Assembly: GCF_009884975.1 (NCBI RefSeq)
Contig: NZ_CP041970.1
Coordinates: 310,001-374,000, forward strand
Source: Acinetobacter dispersus
Lineage (GTDB): Bacteria; Pseudomonadota; Gammaproteobacteria; Pseudomonadales; Moraxellaceae
Length of the DNA: 64,000 bases
Direction: 5' to 3'
Below the pieces are notes generated by a model that saw only the letters and a program-made list of their open reading frames with translations, ran no database searches and was not told where the DNA came from. The position numbers and the translations under genes are program-made. This document shows positions 36,885 through 45,009 of the stretch, one piece after another (within the stretch, counting starts at the first letter, position 1; each line of letters opens with the position of its first letter).

Positions 36885-38021
36885 CTAAAATTTAAATTCT
36901 AGACCGAGTCCAACCACAGGTTGTTTATCCTTTTTATTTGCTTGCTCAAGGGTTAAATAGCCAGCATAGCCGTAGCTTTTCACTTGTTTATTGAAGGCAT
37001 AGTCAGCACCAGCCATAATTTGCTTAGCTTTAAAGTCGGCAGCATTATTTTTAAAGCGTGTATCATTTTGGCTATATTGTGCTTTGAGTGCCCATTTTTT
37101 GGCATTGGGAAGCATATATTCAGCACCCACTAACCAGCCTTGAGCATCATCAATATTATTCGCCTTCGCTGCCCATTTGGTTGCTTCAGCAGGGTCTGCA
37201 TAAGTAGTTTCTTCAACTTCCGAGCGCTGGTACAAGGTTTTAATCGCTAAACCTTCAATTGGATTTAAACGACCAATTGCACGAATTGTATTAGCTGCGG
37301 CAAAAGACTGGGTGTCAGCCGTATAGGCTTGTCCTGTTGCAACATTAAGAAAGCCGCGCCCAGCAAATGTGCTTGGAATAGCCTTGTCATAACCAAGACC
37401 TGCAACGAAAAGGGGATGTTCATACACTAGACTGGCAGACCACGCATCACCTAAGCCACGACCAGCGACTTTGGCACCACCACTGGATGTCTTGATGCCA
37501 GAGGATTCTCCACTTGCAAGCAGAGCATTAAGTTTTACTGAGCCATTCAATAGATTGATTGCAGGAGATTCATATACAACAACATTGTCGATGCGGTTTT
37601 CTCCTGTAAAGATGCCACCGATATCCGCTTTATTTGCTACATAGTTATTGAAAATATCGACTGTGCTTGAAAGCTGTTTGACGGGCGTATCATGTTTCCC
37701 CACTTTGATGGTACCGAGTTGACTGTCCTTTAAGCCAACGAAGCGATTACGCTGTGTCCAGTCATTACTATCGCCGTCAGCACTCAATCCCCATTCAATC
37801 GCATAAACTGAGCTTAGACGTTCAGTCAGTTTTTCATCGCCTTTGACACCAAGATATGAACTATTTGAGCTAATTTCCCACACATCTTTATTTGAGCTGT
37901 TGGCATTTTTTTCTGGTAAGTAATCGATGCTTGCATCAATTTCGCCATAAAGTGTAGGTGCTGCAAAAGTAGTAGTGGTTAAGCATCCAAGCATAGCGAA
38001 GCTAAGAAGATTCAATTTCAT
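36885..38021 (-). CDS. Gram-negative porin
   Basis: A 378-aa outer-membrane porin. The signal peptide is MKLNLLSFAMLGCLTTTTFA. The mature start APTLYGEIDASIDYL and the repeated beta strands (FVGLKDSQLGTIKVGKHDTP) are typical of the trimeric general porin family, and the protein ends with the barrel signature LEFKF. ATG 38021 has GGGGT upstream. It follows the nitrate-transporter-like gene on the same strand by 83 bp, so it may supply the same substrate. The solute it admits is unknown. Confidence 0.9.
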   Translation of the reverse strand: MKLNLLSFAMLGCLTTTTFAAPTLYGEIDASIDYLPEKNANSSNKDVWEISSNSSYLGVKGDEKLTERLSSVYAIEWGLSADGDSNDWTQRNRFVGLKDSQLGTIKVGKHDTPVKQLSSTVDIFNNYVANKADIGGIFTGENRIDNVVVYESPAINLLNGSVKLNALLASGESSGIKTSSGGAKVAGRGLGDAWSASLVYEHPLFVAGLGYDKAIPSTFAGRGFLNVATGQAYTADTQSFAAANTIRAIGRLNPIEGLAIKTLYQRSEVEETTYADPAEATKWAAKANNIDDAQGWLVGAEYMLPNAKKWALKAQYSQNDTRFKNNAADFKAKQIMAGADYAFNKQVKSYGYAGYLTLEQANKKDKQPVVGLGLEFKF

Positions 38022-38104
38022 ATTGAGACCCCTGAAAAATGGTGTTGATGTATTTAATTTGGAAATTGTGTGGGAGGGTTTATCCCACACAAAATGTGTT
38101 GTGA

Positions 38105-39450
38105 TTAAGCGAGAGAGTTACGTTCTAATACAGCTTGCTCGAACAATTGTTGTTCTTTGGCTTTATGCTCGACAGAGAAGCGAATGAGGATGACACTGAA
38201 TGCGGCTACGGTCACCAAAGCACCTAAAATCATCAGGCAGGTTTGTACGTCCAGTAAACCTTTGAGTAAGAAACCTGCAGCAACCGCACCGACATTACCG
38301 CCTGCACCGATGATACCTGCGACACCACCTAGAGCATTGCGATCAATAAAAGGTACAAGTGCGTAAGTTGCACCACAAGACATATGGGTAAAGAGAGCAA
38401 AAACGGTCATGCTGATAATTGCAAGTGCTACGGTATTCATCTGAGAAAAAAGTATGAGGAATAAGCCTTCACATAGGATCATGATAAACAATACTTTTGT
38501 TCGGCCATCTAAACCTTTTGATATTGCAACTTTATCTGAAAGATAACCTCCGAGCGCACGGGCAAATAGGGCAAGCAGACCGAAAATACCAGCAGTCAAA
38601 CCTGCTTCTTTGAGCCCCATATTAAAGTGATCGACATAGTACATTGCAGCAATGTTATGGATGAAAATTTCAATACCAAAGCATGCAGCATAAGAGACAA
38701 ATAGAATCCAAACACGGTAATTACGGGCTGCTTGCATCAGAATCGCAACACCACCTTTTTTACCAGCACCAACTTCGATGCCTTGCTCACGAAGTTCTTT
38801 AAAGTTTCCTTGAGGGCAGTCTTGGGTGAATTTCCAGTACAGCATACCTACGATCAGCATCATGATGCTGGTACGAGCAATGCGATTCTCCAACCCATTG
38901 CTTGTTCTACACCAAACATGACGATTGCACCTAAGATAAGAGGCATAATTGCTTGGGTTGCACCACCTCCTGCATTTCCCCAACCTGCCGAGGCTGCATT
39001 TGCTGTACCTACCACGTTTGGTGCAAACATCACGCTGGTATGGTATTGGGTAATCACAAAGCTCGCGCCAATTGCACCAATCAATAAGCGGAAGAATAAG
39101 AAGGATTCATAGGTATTTGCAGCAGCAACACCAAAAACAGGAATACTACCAAGCAGTAAAAGAGCAGTGTAGGTTTTGCGTGGGCCGTATTTATCACAGA
39201 GTGGGCCAACGATGAGGCGAATTAAAATGGTAATGGCAACGGCCGCAATGTTGATATTGGCAATTTGATCTTTGGTTAAATTGAATTCGCCTTTGATGAC
39301 TGGCATAAGTGGTGCGCATGCAAACCATGCGAAGAAACACACGAAGAATGCTAGCCATGTCATATGGAAAGCACGCATAGCAGGTGTTGAAAAACTAAAT
39401 AATTTTATTTCGGTGGCTTTTTTTGCATCAATATTCATTGGTGAAGACAT
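38105..39450 (-). pseudogene. narK: NarK-like nitrate/nitrite transporter with a frameshift
   Basis: An MFS carrier of the nitrate/nitrite porter group split into two frames. The N-terminal half starts at 39450 and reads to a stop at 38860-38862 after GWRIALLVPAS; the C-terminal half continues in another frame with IMMLIVGMLYWKFTQDCPQG, a segment very close to E. coli NarK. A single missing base near 38864-38872 explains the break. The N-terminal part contains the expected GPLCDKYGPRKTYT loop. Repaired length would be about 448 aa. Whether it is a genuine pseudogene or a sequencing error cannot be decided here. GGAGAAAG precedes ATG 39450. Confidence 0.85.
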
Positions 39451-39793
39451 AACTTTCTCCTGAACTGCACGTCATTTATTTTGCTTAGTCATTACGCTGC
39501 TTAAGCAAATCGAACAGAACGGACGTCGTTGGCCGTCATCAAATTGTTTTATGAATCGTCATTGATTCAATGTGTTTGATATATAGCAAGTGCCGTGCCA
39601 GAAAAATAAATTAACCAAATGAATAATTTAAAATATTAATCATCAAGGCATTTATCAGGGGATTAAGTGAACCAAGAATATTGGTATAAATATGGGGTCG
39701 TAGATATAAGGTGTCTATGTTAGACAATCTTGTGAAAATTGCGTTCTCGTGGTGCGTGATTTTTGATCATGCTGCTTTGAAAGATTGCACAAT
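39451..39793. other. intergenic region upstream of the narK-like gene
   Basis: About 340 bp with no ORF. It should hold the narK promoter. An inverted repeat TGAATC (39552-39557) / GATTCA (39564-39569) could be a regulator site; no clear NarL or FNR site is visible. Confidence 0.4.
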
Positions 39794-39821
39794 AAAAAAA
39801 GCAGCGAGTGCTGCTTTTTTT
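39794..39821 (-). terminator. terminator after the OmpW-family gene
   Basis: AAAAAAAGCAGC, loop GAGT, GCTGCTTTTTTT, symmetric. Confidence 0.85.
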
Positions 39822-39833
39822 ATGAAATAAAAC

Positions 39834-40928
39834 TTAGAAGCGGTAACCGACACCTGCATAACCTAAAAGAGGGTTGATCTCGATATCTGTTTTTGCGCGA
39901 ATTAGTTCCCCATATTTAGCATCATTCACTGTTATGGTTGCTTCTCCTGTAAGGTGTGCATACGAAACCGAACCAACTGCAAACCAACGATCGTTGAAAT
40001 CATAAGTAAAACCAGCAGTGGCAACAGGTGCAAATGCATCTGAAGCCTCTAATTTAACTTTTGGATCACCAGAGCTGGTCTTTTGATCCAAAGCTGCACC
40101 TGCTTTACCATCTTTAATATTGACAATCATATGTCCAGCATTGATGAGATCATTTTCGATTGCGGAATTGATTTTCAGCTCATTAAAATAAGCATACATT
40201 AAACCTAATCCAACATAGGGTCTGAATTTATTTACACCTGTTTTACCGAAATGATATTGGAGTTCAAAAGCTGGCGTCCATGCTCTAGCTGTTGCTGCTG
40301 TACCATGTGCTTCTAGGTCAGTAATGAAAATTTGTTTTTCTAAATCAATTGAGGGTAGACCTATACCTCCAATAATAGGAAGTTCTATAGATGGATGTGC
40401 TGTAGCGGTTAATGGTGCATAAATTTGCCCTTTACCTTGAATATCAACTTTTGGAGGGATACCAGCCTTAATTTCAAGTGAAACATTATCTGTGAAAAAA
40501 TAGTTGGTCATGATGCCTAAAGTCATTACATCATCTGCTTCTAATCCTGTACCTGGGTTATTCCATTCGTTTAGACCATAGATTTCGGCATTACCACTTA
40601 ATGAACCAGGCAATGTTTCTTGTCCCAGCGTATCAAGAAAATCAATGAAAGCAGTTGATAAATTAGGATCCATATCTTTGGAAATGCTACCTTTCACAGT
40701 TTTTATTGAAACATCCCCAACTTTAGATTGTTCTCCATTTGCGACAGCTGTATTAACTTTTACGGGTTGAGCTTTACCTGTCGGTTTTACATATAAAGCA
40801 CCTACAGAAACAGAAAAGCGTTTAAAGCCATCTCCATCTTTTAGACTAAAATAAGGTGAGTCTGCGAAAGCAAGTGTAGGTAGGGCACATACGCCTGTAA
40901 TCAGGCAAGCGAATGATTTCTTCATCAT
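39834..40928 (-). CDS. OmpW-family outer-membrane protein, enlarged
   Basis: A 364-aa protein with a signal peptide (MMKKSFACLITGVCALPTLAFA) and an eight-stranded-barrel plan of the OmpW/AlkL family: FSVSVGALYVKPTG at the start, FRPYVGLGLMYAYF in the middle, FNDRWFAVGSVSYAHL and INPLLGYAGVGYRF at the end. Classic OmpW is about 210 aa; here long insertions (about 50-150 and 160-210) are probably extended surface loops. OmpW/AlkL proteins carry hydrophobic molecules across the outer membrane. GGAG lies upstream of ATG 40928. The ligand is unknown. Confidence 0.82.
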   Translation of the reverse strand: MMKKSFACLITGVCALPTLAFADSPYFSLKDGDGFKRFSVSVGALYVKPTGKAQPVKVNTAVANGEQSKVGDVSIKTVKGSISKDMDPNLSTAFIDFLDTLGQETLPGSLSGNAEIYGLNEWNNPGTGLEADDVMTLGIMTNYFFTDNVSLEIKAGIPPKVDIQGKGQIYAPLTATAHPSIELPIIGGIGLPSIDLEKQIFITDLEAHGTAATARAWTPAFELQYHFGKTGVNKFRPYVGLGLMYAYFNELKINSAIENDLINAGHMIVNIKDGKAGAALDQKTSSGDPKVKLEASDAFAPVATAGFTYDFNDRWFAVGSVSYAHLTGEATITVNDAKYGELIRAKTDIEINPLLGYAGVGYRF

Positions 40929-41083
40929 CGTGGGACTCCATGTCCAAAAAGTTTTTAGGATTTTTCTTGCGCCCACCATAACTCTTTTTTGAGTGTGGTT
41001 TGTTTAGTTAAAATTTATAATTGTTATGCTTATGAAAAAATTTGTTTGATTTAAATAAATTGATGAAGGGATTATGAAGAGAT

Positions 41084-41110
41084 AAAAAAAGCCACCGAAG
41101 TGACTTTTTA
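41084..41110 (-). terminator. terminator after map
   Basis: On the minus strand AAAAGTCAC, loop TTCG, GTGGCTTTTTTT; one G-U pair. Confidence 0.75.
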
Positions 41111-41132
41111 AAAATAACTCAAAGATTATGAA

Positions 41133-41957
41133 CTACATAAAGCGTGATAAATCTTCTTCAGGGCGAGCTGTTAAAACTTCGATCCCTGTTTGTGTTACTA
41201 AAATCGTATGTTCATATTGAGCAGATAACTTGTGATCTTTTGTGACAACCGTCCACTTATCACCTAAAAGTTTAGTCTGCCAAACACCTGCGTTTACCAT
41301 TGGTTCAATAGTAAAGGTCATGCCAGCTTCTAAACGCATACCTGTACCTTTTTGACCATAATGTAAAACTTGTGGTTCGTCATGGAAAACATTGCCGATA
41401 CCATGGCCGCAATATTCACGTACAACACTGAAACGCTCAGATTCAACATATTGCTGAATTGCATAGCCCACATCACCCAGATATGAACCATCTTTAACTG
41501 TTGCCATACCGCGATACATCGCTTCCTGAGCAACTGAGCATAAACGATTAGCAAGAATAGAGGTTTCACCACCGACGATGTACATCATGTTGGTATCACC
41601 GTGATAACCATCTTTAATCACTGTTACATCAATGTTAAGAATATCACCGTTCTTTAATGTTTTATTTTCAGATGGAATACCATGACAAACAACATGATTG
41701 ACCGAAGTACAAATAGAATGTTGAAAAGCAGGGCGGCCTGGTGCGGCACCATAACCTACACAGGCAGGAATCGCTTGTTGAACATTTTCAATATGATTGC
41801 GACAGATTGTATCGAGTTCTAGTGTGCTCACACCCGCTTTAATATGCGGTTTAATCATGTCTAGAACTTCAGCAGCCAATTTCCCAGCAACACGCATCTT
41901 TTCAATTTCTTCAGGTGTTTTGATTAATCGGCGTGGGGCTGTATAAGTTGTATTCAT
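41133..41957 (-). CDS. map: methionine aminopeptidase, type I
   Basis: A 274-aa metalloenzyme that removes the initiator methionine from new proteins. The metal ligands are seen in NIDVTVIKDGYHGDTN (two aspartates), YCGHGIGNVFHDEP (histidine), TFTIEPMVN (glutamate) and QYEHTILVT (glutamate). Length fits type I. It is divergent from rpsB, the same arrangement as in E. coli. The start is ATG 41957. Confidence 0.96.
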   Translation of the reverse strand: MNTTYTAPRRLIKTPEEIEKMRVAGKLAAEVLDMIKPHIKAGVSTLELDTICRNHIENVQQAIPACVGYGAAPGRPAFQHSICTSVNHVVCHGIPSENKTLKNGDILNIDVTVIKDGYHGDTNMMYIVGGETSILANRLCSVAQEAMYRGMATVKDGSYLGDVGYAIQQYVESERFSVVREYCGHGIGNVFHDEPQVLHYGQKGTGMRLEAGMTFTIEPMVNAGVWQTKLLGDKWTVVTKDHKLSAQYEHTILVTQTGIEVLTARPEEDLSRFM

Positions 41958-42089
41958 GATCTCTAAAAACTTTTGGTAATTTGCAAGTGTCTATGGTATA
42001 AATAGCCGCCTATTTTATCAAATGCTTTTCGTGAATATATTTTACGAAAATATCTGATAACAATAGTCGTAAAAAATCCGCACATATAT

Positions 42090-42170
42090 CGACACATTAC
42101 TCTGGGTGCCTAGCAATAGGTGGAGAATGCGGATATATGGAGGCCTAACCCAAACTTTAAGGTAAAGAAA
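42090..42170 (+). promoter_or_regulatory. rpsB leader, possible S2 autoregulatory element
   Basis: The region between map and rpsB carries a small hairpin CCTA-GCAA-TAGG (42109-42120) within GGGTGCC...GGTGGAG, followed by GGAGGCCTAACCC near 42139-42151. The GGGT and ACCC ends could also pair. In E. coli the rpsB leader (the t44/tff region) mediates repression by S2; the position and general shape agree here. Function is inference. Confidence 0.4.
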
Positions 42171-42923
42171 ATGGCAGATTACAACGTAAGCATGCGCGAC
42201 CTTCTTCAAGCAGGCGCACACTTTGGTCACCAAACTCGTTTCTGGAACCCAAAAATGCGTCAATACATTTTTGGCGCGCGTAACAAAATTCACATCATCA
42301 ACCTTGAGCACACTGTTCCTGCGTTAAATGATGCTTTGAACTTTGTTAACAATCTTGCAAGCAAAAAGAACAAAGTATTGTTCGTTGGTACTAAACGTGC
42401 TGCTTCTAACATCATCCGTGAACAAGCTCAACGCGCTGGTCAACCATATGTAGATCACCGTTGGTTAGGTGGTATGTTGACGAACTGGAAAACACTTCGC
42501 CAATCTATCAACCGTTTAAAAGACCTTCAAACTCAATCTCAAGACGGTACTTTTGCTAAGCTTACTAAACGTGAAGCTTTAGAGCGTACTCGTGAGATGG
42601 AAAAACTTGAACGTGCTTTAGGCGGCGTTAAGAACATGGGTGGTTTACCTGACGCATTATTTGTAATCGACGTTGATCACGAAGCGATTGCAATCAAAGA
42701 AGCGAAAAACTTAGGTATTCCTGTAATCGGTATCGTTGATACAAACTCTAACCCAGACAACGTTGATTACGTTATTCCGGGTAACGACGATGCGATTCGT
42801 GCAGTAACTTTGTATGCTTCAGCTATGGCTGATGCGATTCTTGCTGGTAAAGAATACGCTCAATCACAAGCTAATGCACAAGCAAAAGGCGACGATGCTG
42901 CGAAAGACGCATCTGAGGCTTAA
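42171..42923 (+). CDS. rpsB: 30S ribosomal protein S2
   Basis: A 250-aa ribosomal protein. The start [20 protein letters not shown] and the segments [12 protein letters not shown] and [15 protein letters not shown] are diagnostic. The start at 42171 has AAGG upstream; the open frame extends 17 codons further into the leader. The C-terminal tail is alanine- and aspartate-rich. It is followed by tsf, with a terminator-like hairpin in between. Codon use is strongly biased to optimal codons. Confidence 0.98.
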   Translation: MADYNVSMRDLLQAGAHFGHQTRFWNPKMRQYIFGARNKIHIINLEHTVPALNDALNFVNNLASKKNKVLFVGTKRAASNIIREQAQRAGQPYVDHRWLGGMLTNWKTLRQSINRLKDLQTQSQDGTFAKLTKREALERTREMEKLERALGGVKNMGGLPDALFVIDVDHEAIAIKEAKNLGIPVIGIVDTNSNPDNVDYVIPGNDDAIRAVTLYASAMADAILAGKEYAQSQANAQAKGDDAAKDASEA

Positions 42924-42990
42924 TGCGTTTTGACGCAAGCTTGTCATTTTTGCGACATGTAATGGTGGCAAATTAAAGCGTCGAGAGTGC

Positions 42991-43021
42991 AAACGGCCCA
43001 GAGTTTCTTTGGGCCGTTTTT
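42991..43021 (+). terminator. terminator-like hairpin between rpsB and tsf
   Basis: AAACGGCCCA (42991-43000) pairs with TGGGCCGTTT (43010-43019), followed by T. It probably reduces read-through into tsf, giving different levels of S2 and EF-Ts. Confidence 0.7.
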
Positions 43022-43061
43022 GTTGAACAGATTTATTTTCTACCGATTTTAGGAGATCAAC

Positions 43062-43937
43062 ATGACTGCAGTTACTGCGAGCATGGTAAAAGAATTACGT
43101 GACCGTACTGGTCTTGCAATGATGGAATGCAAAAAAGCATTAACAGAAGCAGGCGGTGACATCGAACTTGCGATTGATAACCTTCGTAAATCAGGTCAAG
43201 CAAAAGCTGCTAAAAAAGCAGGTAACATTGCTGCTGATGGTGCGATCACTATTATTCAAAACGGTAACAAAGCAATCCTTGTTGAAGTTAACTGTCAAAC
43301 TGACTTCGTTGCTAAAGACGAAAACTTCAAAAACTTCTCTGATAAAGTTGCTACTGCTGCACTTGCTGCAAATGAAACTGATGCTGCGAAAATTGCTGAA
43401 CTTAAGCTTGAAGACGGCGCGACTGTAGAAGAAGCTCGTGTTGCACTTGTTCAAAAAATCGGTGAAAACATTCAAGTTCGTCGTGCTCAAATCGTTGAAG
43501 GCGAAAACTTGGCTGTTTACAAACACGGTTTAAAAATCGGTGTTGTTGTTTCTTACACAGGTGATGCTGACACTGGTAAAGGTATTGCAATGCACGTTGC
43601 TGCGTTCAACCCAGTTGCTGTAAATGCTGAAGCTGTTCCAGCTGACTTGATTGCTAAAGAGAAAGAAATTGCTGAAGCGAAAGCTTTAGAATCTGGTAAG
43701 CCTGCAAACATCGTTGAGAAAATGGTTACTGGTTCAGTTGAAAAATACTTGAACGAAGTTGCTCTTGATCGTCAAATGTATGTGATCGACAACGACAAGA
43801 AAGTTGCTGACGTATTAAAAGCGACTGGTACTGTTGTAGCTCAATTCACTCGTTTCGAAGTGGGTGAAGGTATTGAGAAGAAAGCTGAAATGAGCTTTGC
43901 AGAAGAAGTTGCTGCTGCTCAAGCTGCTGCGAAGTAA
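43062..43937 (+). CDS. tsf: translation elongation factor Ts
   Basis: A 291-aa nucleotide exchange factor for EF-Tu. The N-terminal UBA-like domain (VKELRDRTGLAMMECKKALT) contains the conserved TGLGMMECK-type motif, followed by VNCQTDFVAKDENFKNF and the C-terminal core. Length is near the family norm. AGGAG lies in place before ATG 43062. It forms the standard rpsB-tsf unit, with 138 bp in between, and ends with a strong terminator. Confidence 0.98.
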   Translation: MTAVTASMVKELRDRTGLAMMECKKALTEAGGDIELAIDNLRKSGQAKAAKKAGNIAADGAITIIQNGNKAILVEVNCQTDFVAKDENFKNFSDKVATAALAANETDAAKIAELKLEDGATVEEARVALVQKIGENIQVRRAQIVEGENLAVYKHGLKIGVVVSYTGDADTGKGIAMHVAAFNPVAVNAEAVPADLIAKEKEIAEAKALESGKPANIVEKMVTGSVEKYLNEVALDRQMYVIDNDKKVADVLKATGTVVAQFTRFEVGEGIEKKAEMSFAEEVAAAQAAAK

Positions 43938-43949
43938 TTCGTATCTTCT

Positions 43950-43981
43950 AAAAAAACCCAGTCATTATGACTGGGTTTTTT
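43950..43981 (+). terminator. intrinsic terminator after tsf
   Basis: AAAAAAACCCAGTCA pairs with TGACTGGGTTTTTT. Confidence 0.9.
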
Positions 43982-44032
43982 ATTGGCTGCTGAAATCTCA
44001 TTTTGGCGAATGGATTTCTAGGAAGCCATTGA

Positions 44033-44506
44033 TTATTCAGCTTCTTTCTTTAGCTCGTATTTCTCGGCTAATTCGCCGGTAATTTCTTTGCCTTCAGTAT
44101 CTAAAGCTTTTAAATAGCCTTCCGCAACAAAGTATTTACGGCCATCGCCAGCTTTGTCTAACTCAATAATTGAGGTGTTTTGGCTATCGAATTTAAAGCT
44201 ACCTTTGCTTTCAAACGCTTTACCATCACCTTTACCTAGATAAGTCTCTTTTAACTCAAATGTTTTATCTTGGTTCAGTTCAAGCTCAGTTTTGATCCCT
44301 TCACAATCTGCGCATGGAAGTACACCTGTATATGTACCATTCCAGTCTAATGAGTTTTCTGCGGTATGCGCGCTATCTACGACTTCAGAGGTCGCTTCTG
44401 TGGTAGTTGCTGGAGGCGTTTGCTCATCTGTTTTTGGGGTTTCTGCTTTATTACATGCCACTAAAAAAATAGATGCCAAAGAAATTGCGATTAGTGATTT
44501 TTTCAT
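44033..44506 (-). CDS. nlpE: NlpE-like copper resistance lipoprotein
   Basis: A 157-aa lipoprotein. The signal peptide ends in the lipobox LVAC (around residue 18). A threonine/proline/glutamate-rich linker follows, then an NlpE N-terminal-type domain with the CxxC pair GVLPCADCEGIKTELEL, a lone CADC motif that matches NlpE. In E. coli NlpE senses adhesion and copper at the outer membrane and signals to Cpx. Here the C-terminal OB domain is missing, so only the N-terminal half of NlpE is represented. It is transcribed alone. Confidence 0.82.
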   Translation of the reverse strand: MKKSLIAISLASIFLVACNKAETPKTDEQTPPATTTEATSEVVDSAHTAENSLDWNGTYTGVLPCADCEGIKTELELNQDKTFELKETYLGKGDGKAFESKGSFKFDSQNTSIIELDKAGDGRKYFVAEGYLKALDTEGKEITGELAEKYELKKEAE

Positions 44507-44601
44507 CTTAGATATAACCTCGTGAAAACAGTAATATCTAAGTTATGAAATTTAAAGGAAAAATGGTAGTAAGGGAATGTAAGGGTTGTTTAACCTTTGG
44601 T

Positions 44602-44632
44602 AAAGCAAGACAAGTTAACCTTGTCTTGCTTT
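44602..44632 (-). repeat. 14-bp perfect hairpin over the rpmJ2 stop codon
   Basis: TAAAGCAAGACAAG (44601-44614) is the exact reverse complement of 44620-44633, with loop 44615-44619. The rpmJ2 stop codon sits in the loop. There is no T run, so it is either a weak terminator or an mRNA-stabilising stem. Confidence 0.6.
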
Positions 44633-44740
44633 AAAGCGAGGATTGGATTTGCAGATCACAAATAACTTGCCACGACGTTTTACAATCTGGCAATCAGGGC
44701 TACGATGCTTTGCACTTTTAAGGGATGAGCAGACTTTCAT
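44615..44740 (-). CDS. rpmJ2: 50S ribosomal protein L36, second (zinc-independent) form
   Basis: A 41-aa protein, [20 protein letters not shown] then [20 protein letters not shown] and a final G. It matches the L36 type-B paralogue (YkgO in E. coli). The zinc-binding form has CxxC, a third cysteine and a histidine; here the first cysteine of the CxxC and the final histidine are replaced (SPDC, PRFKARQ), so it is the zinc-independent version. Such genes are switched on by zinc shortage through Zur, and a Zur-box-like sequence lies just upstream (44757-44779). GGAG-like GGAGACCC is before ATG 44740. Confidence 0.9.
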   Translation of the reverse strand: MKVCSSLKSAKHRSPDCQIVKRRGKLFVICKSNPRFKARQG

Positions 44741-44756
44741 TTTGGGTCTCCATGAA

Positions 44757-44779
44757 TAAATGTTATGTTATAATATTTC
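44757..44779. promoter_or_regulatory. Zur-box-like site upstream of rpmJ2
   Basis: The 23-bp sequence matches 19 positions of the enterobacterial Zur consensus (arms GAAATGTTAT and ATAACATTTC around a short centre). It ends 17 bp upstream of the rpmJ2 start, so it would cover the promoter. Zur control of zinc-free ribosomal paralogues is established in other bacteria. Confidence 0.6.
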
Positions 44780-44830
44780 ATTTATATGAGTGTGTAAAGT
44801 AAGTATTTGGCAGGGGGTAGTTTTGATAAT

Positions 44831-44866
44831 AAAAAAAGCCCTTATCTTTCGATAAGGGCTTTTTTT
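44831..44866. terminator. terminator after tRNA-Gly
   Basis: AAAAAAAGCCCTTATC, loop TTTC, GATAAGGGCTTTTTTT. Confidence 0.9.
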
Positions 44867-44871
44867 GAATC

Positions 44872-44947
44872 TGGAGCGGGAAAGGAGACTCGAACTCCCG
44901 ACCCCAACCTTGGCAAGGTTATGCTCTACCAACTGAGCTATTCCCGC
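44872..44947 (-). tRNA. tRNA-Gly (anticodon GCC)
   Basis: A 76-nt tRNA with encoded CCA. The acceptor stem pairs GCGGGAA with TTCCCGC; the D arm (AGCTCAGTTGGTAGAGC), the anticodon loop TTGCCAA and the T arm (GTTCGAGTC) are all in place. The anticodon GCC reads glycine codons GGC and GGU. A consensus promoter lies just upstream and a terminator just downstream, so it is a single-gene unit. Confidence 0.97.
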
Positions 44948-44957
44948 AATAGGACGC

Positions 44958-44985
44958 ATTATAGAGAGTTTCATTCAAGTGTCAA
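44958..44985 (-). promoter_or_regulatory. consensus sigma-70 promoter of tRNA-Gly
   Basis: On the minus strand a perfect TTGACA (44980-44985) and a perfect TATAAT (44958-44963) are 16 bases apart. The -10 lies about 10 bases before the mature tRNA 5' end. Confidence 0.85.
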
Positions 44986-45009
44986 CTCTTTATAATGCTG
45001 AGTGTTTAA

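Noticed and set aside
42042..42311. 89-codon minus-strand frame opposite the rpsB leader
   Set aside because: It lies mostly antisense to the S2 coding region and has no family features.
44768..44974. 68-codon minus-strand frame across tRNA-Gly
   Set aside because: It is translated from the tRNA gene and its terminator; the tRNA fully explains the sequence.
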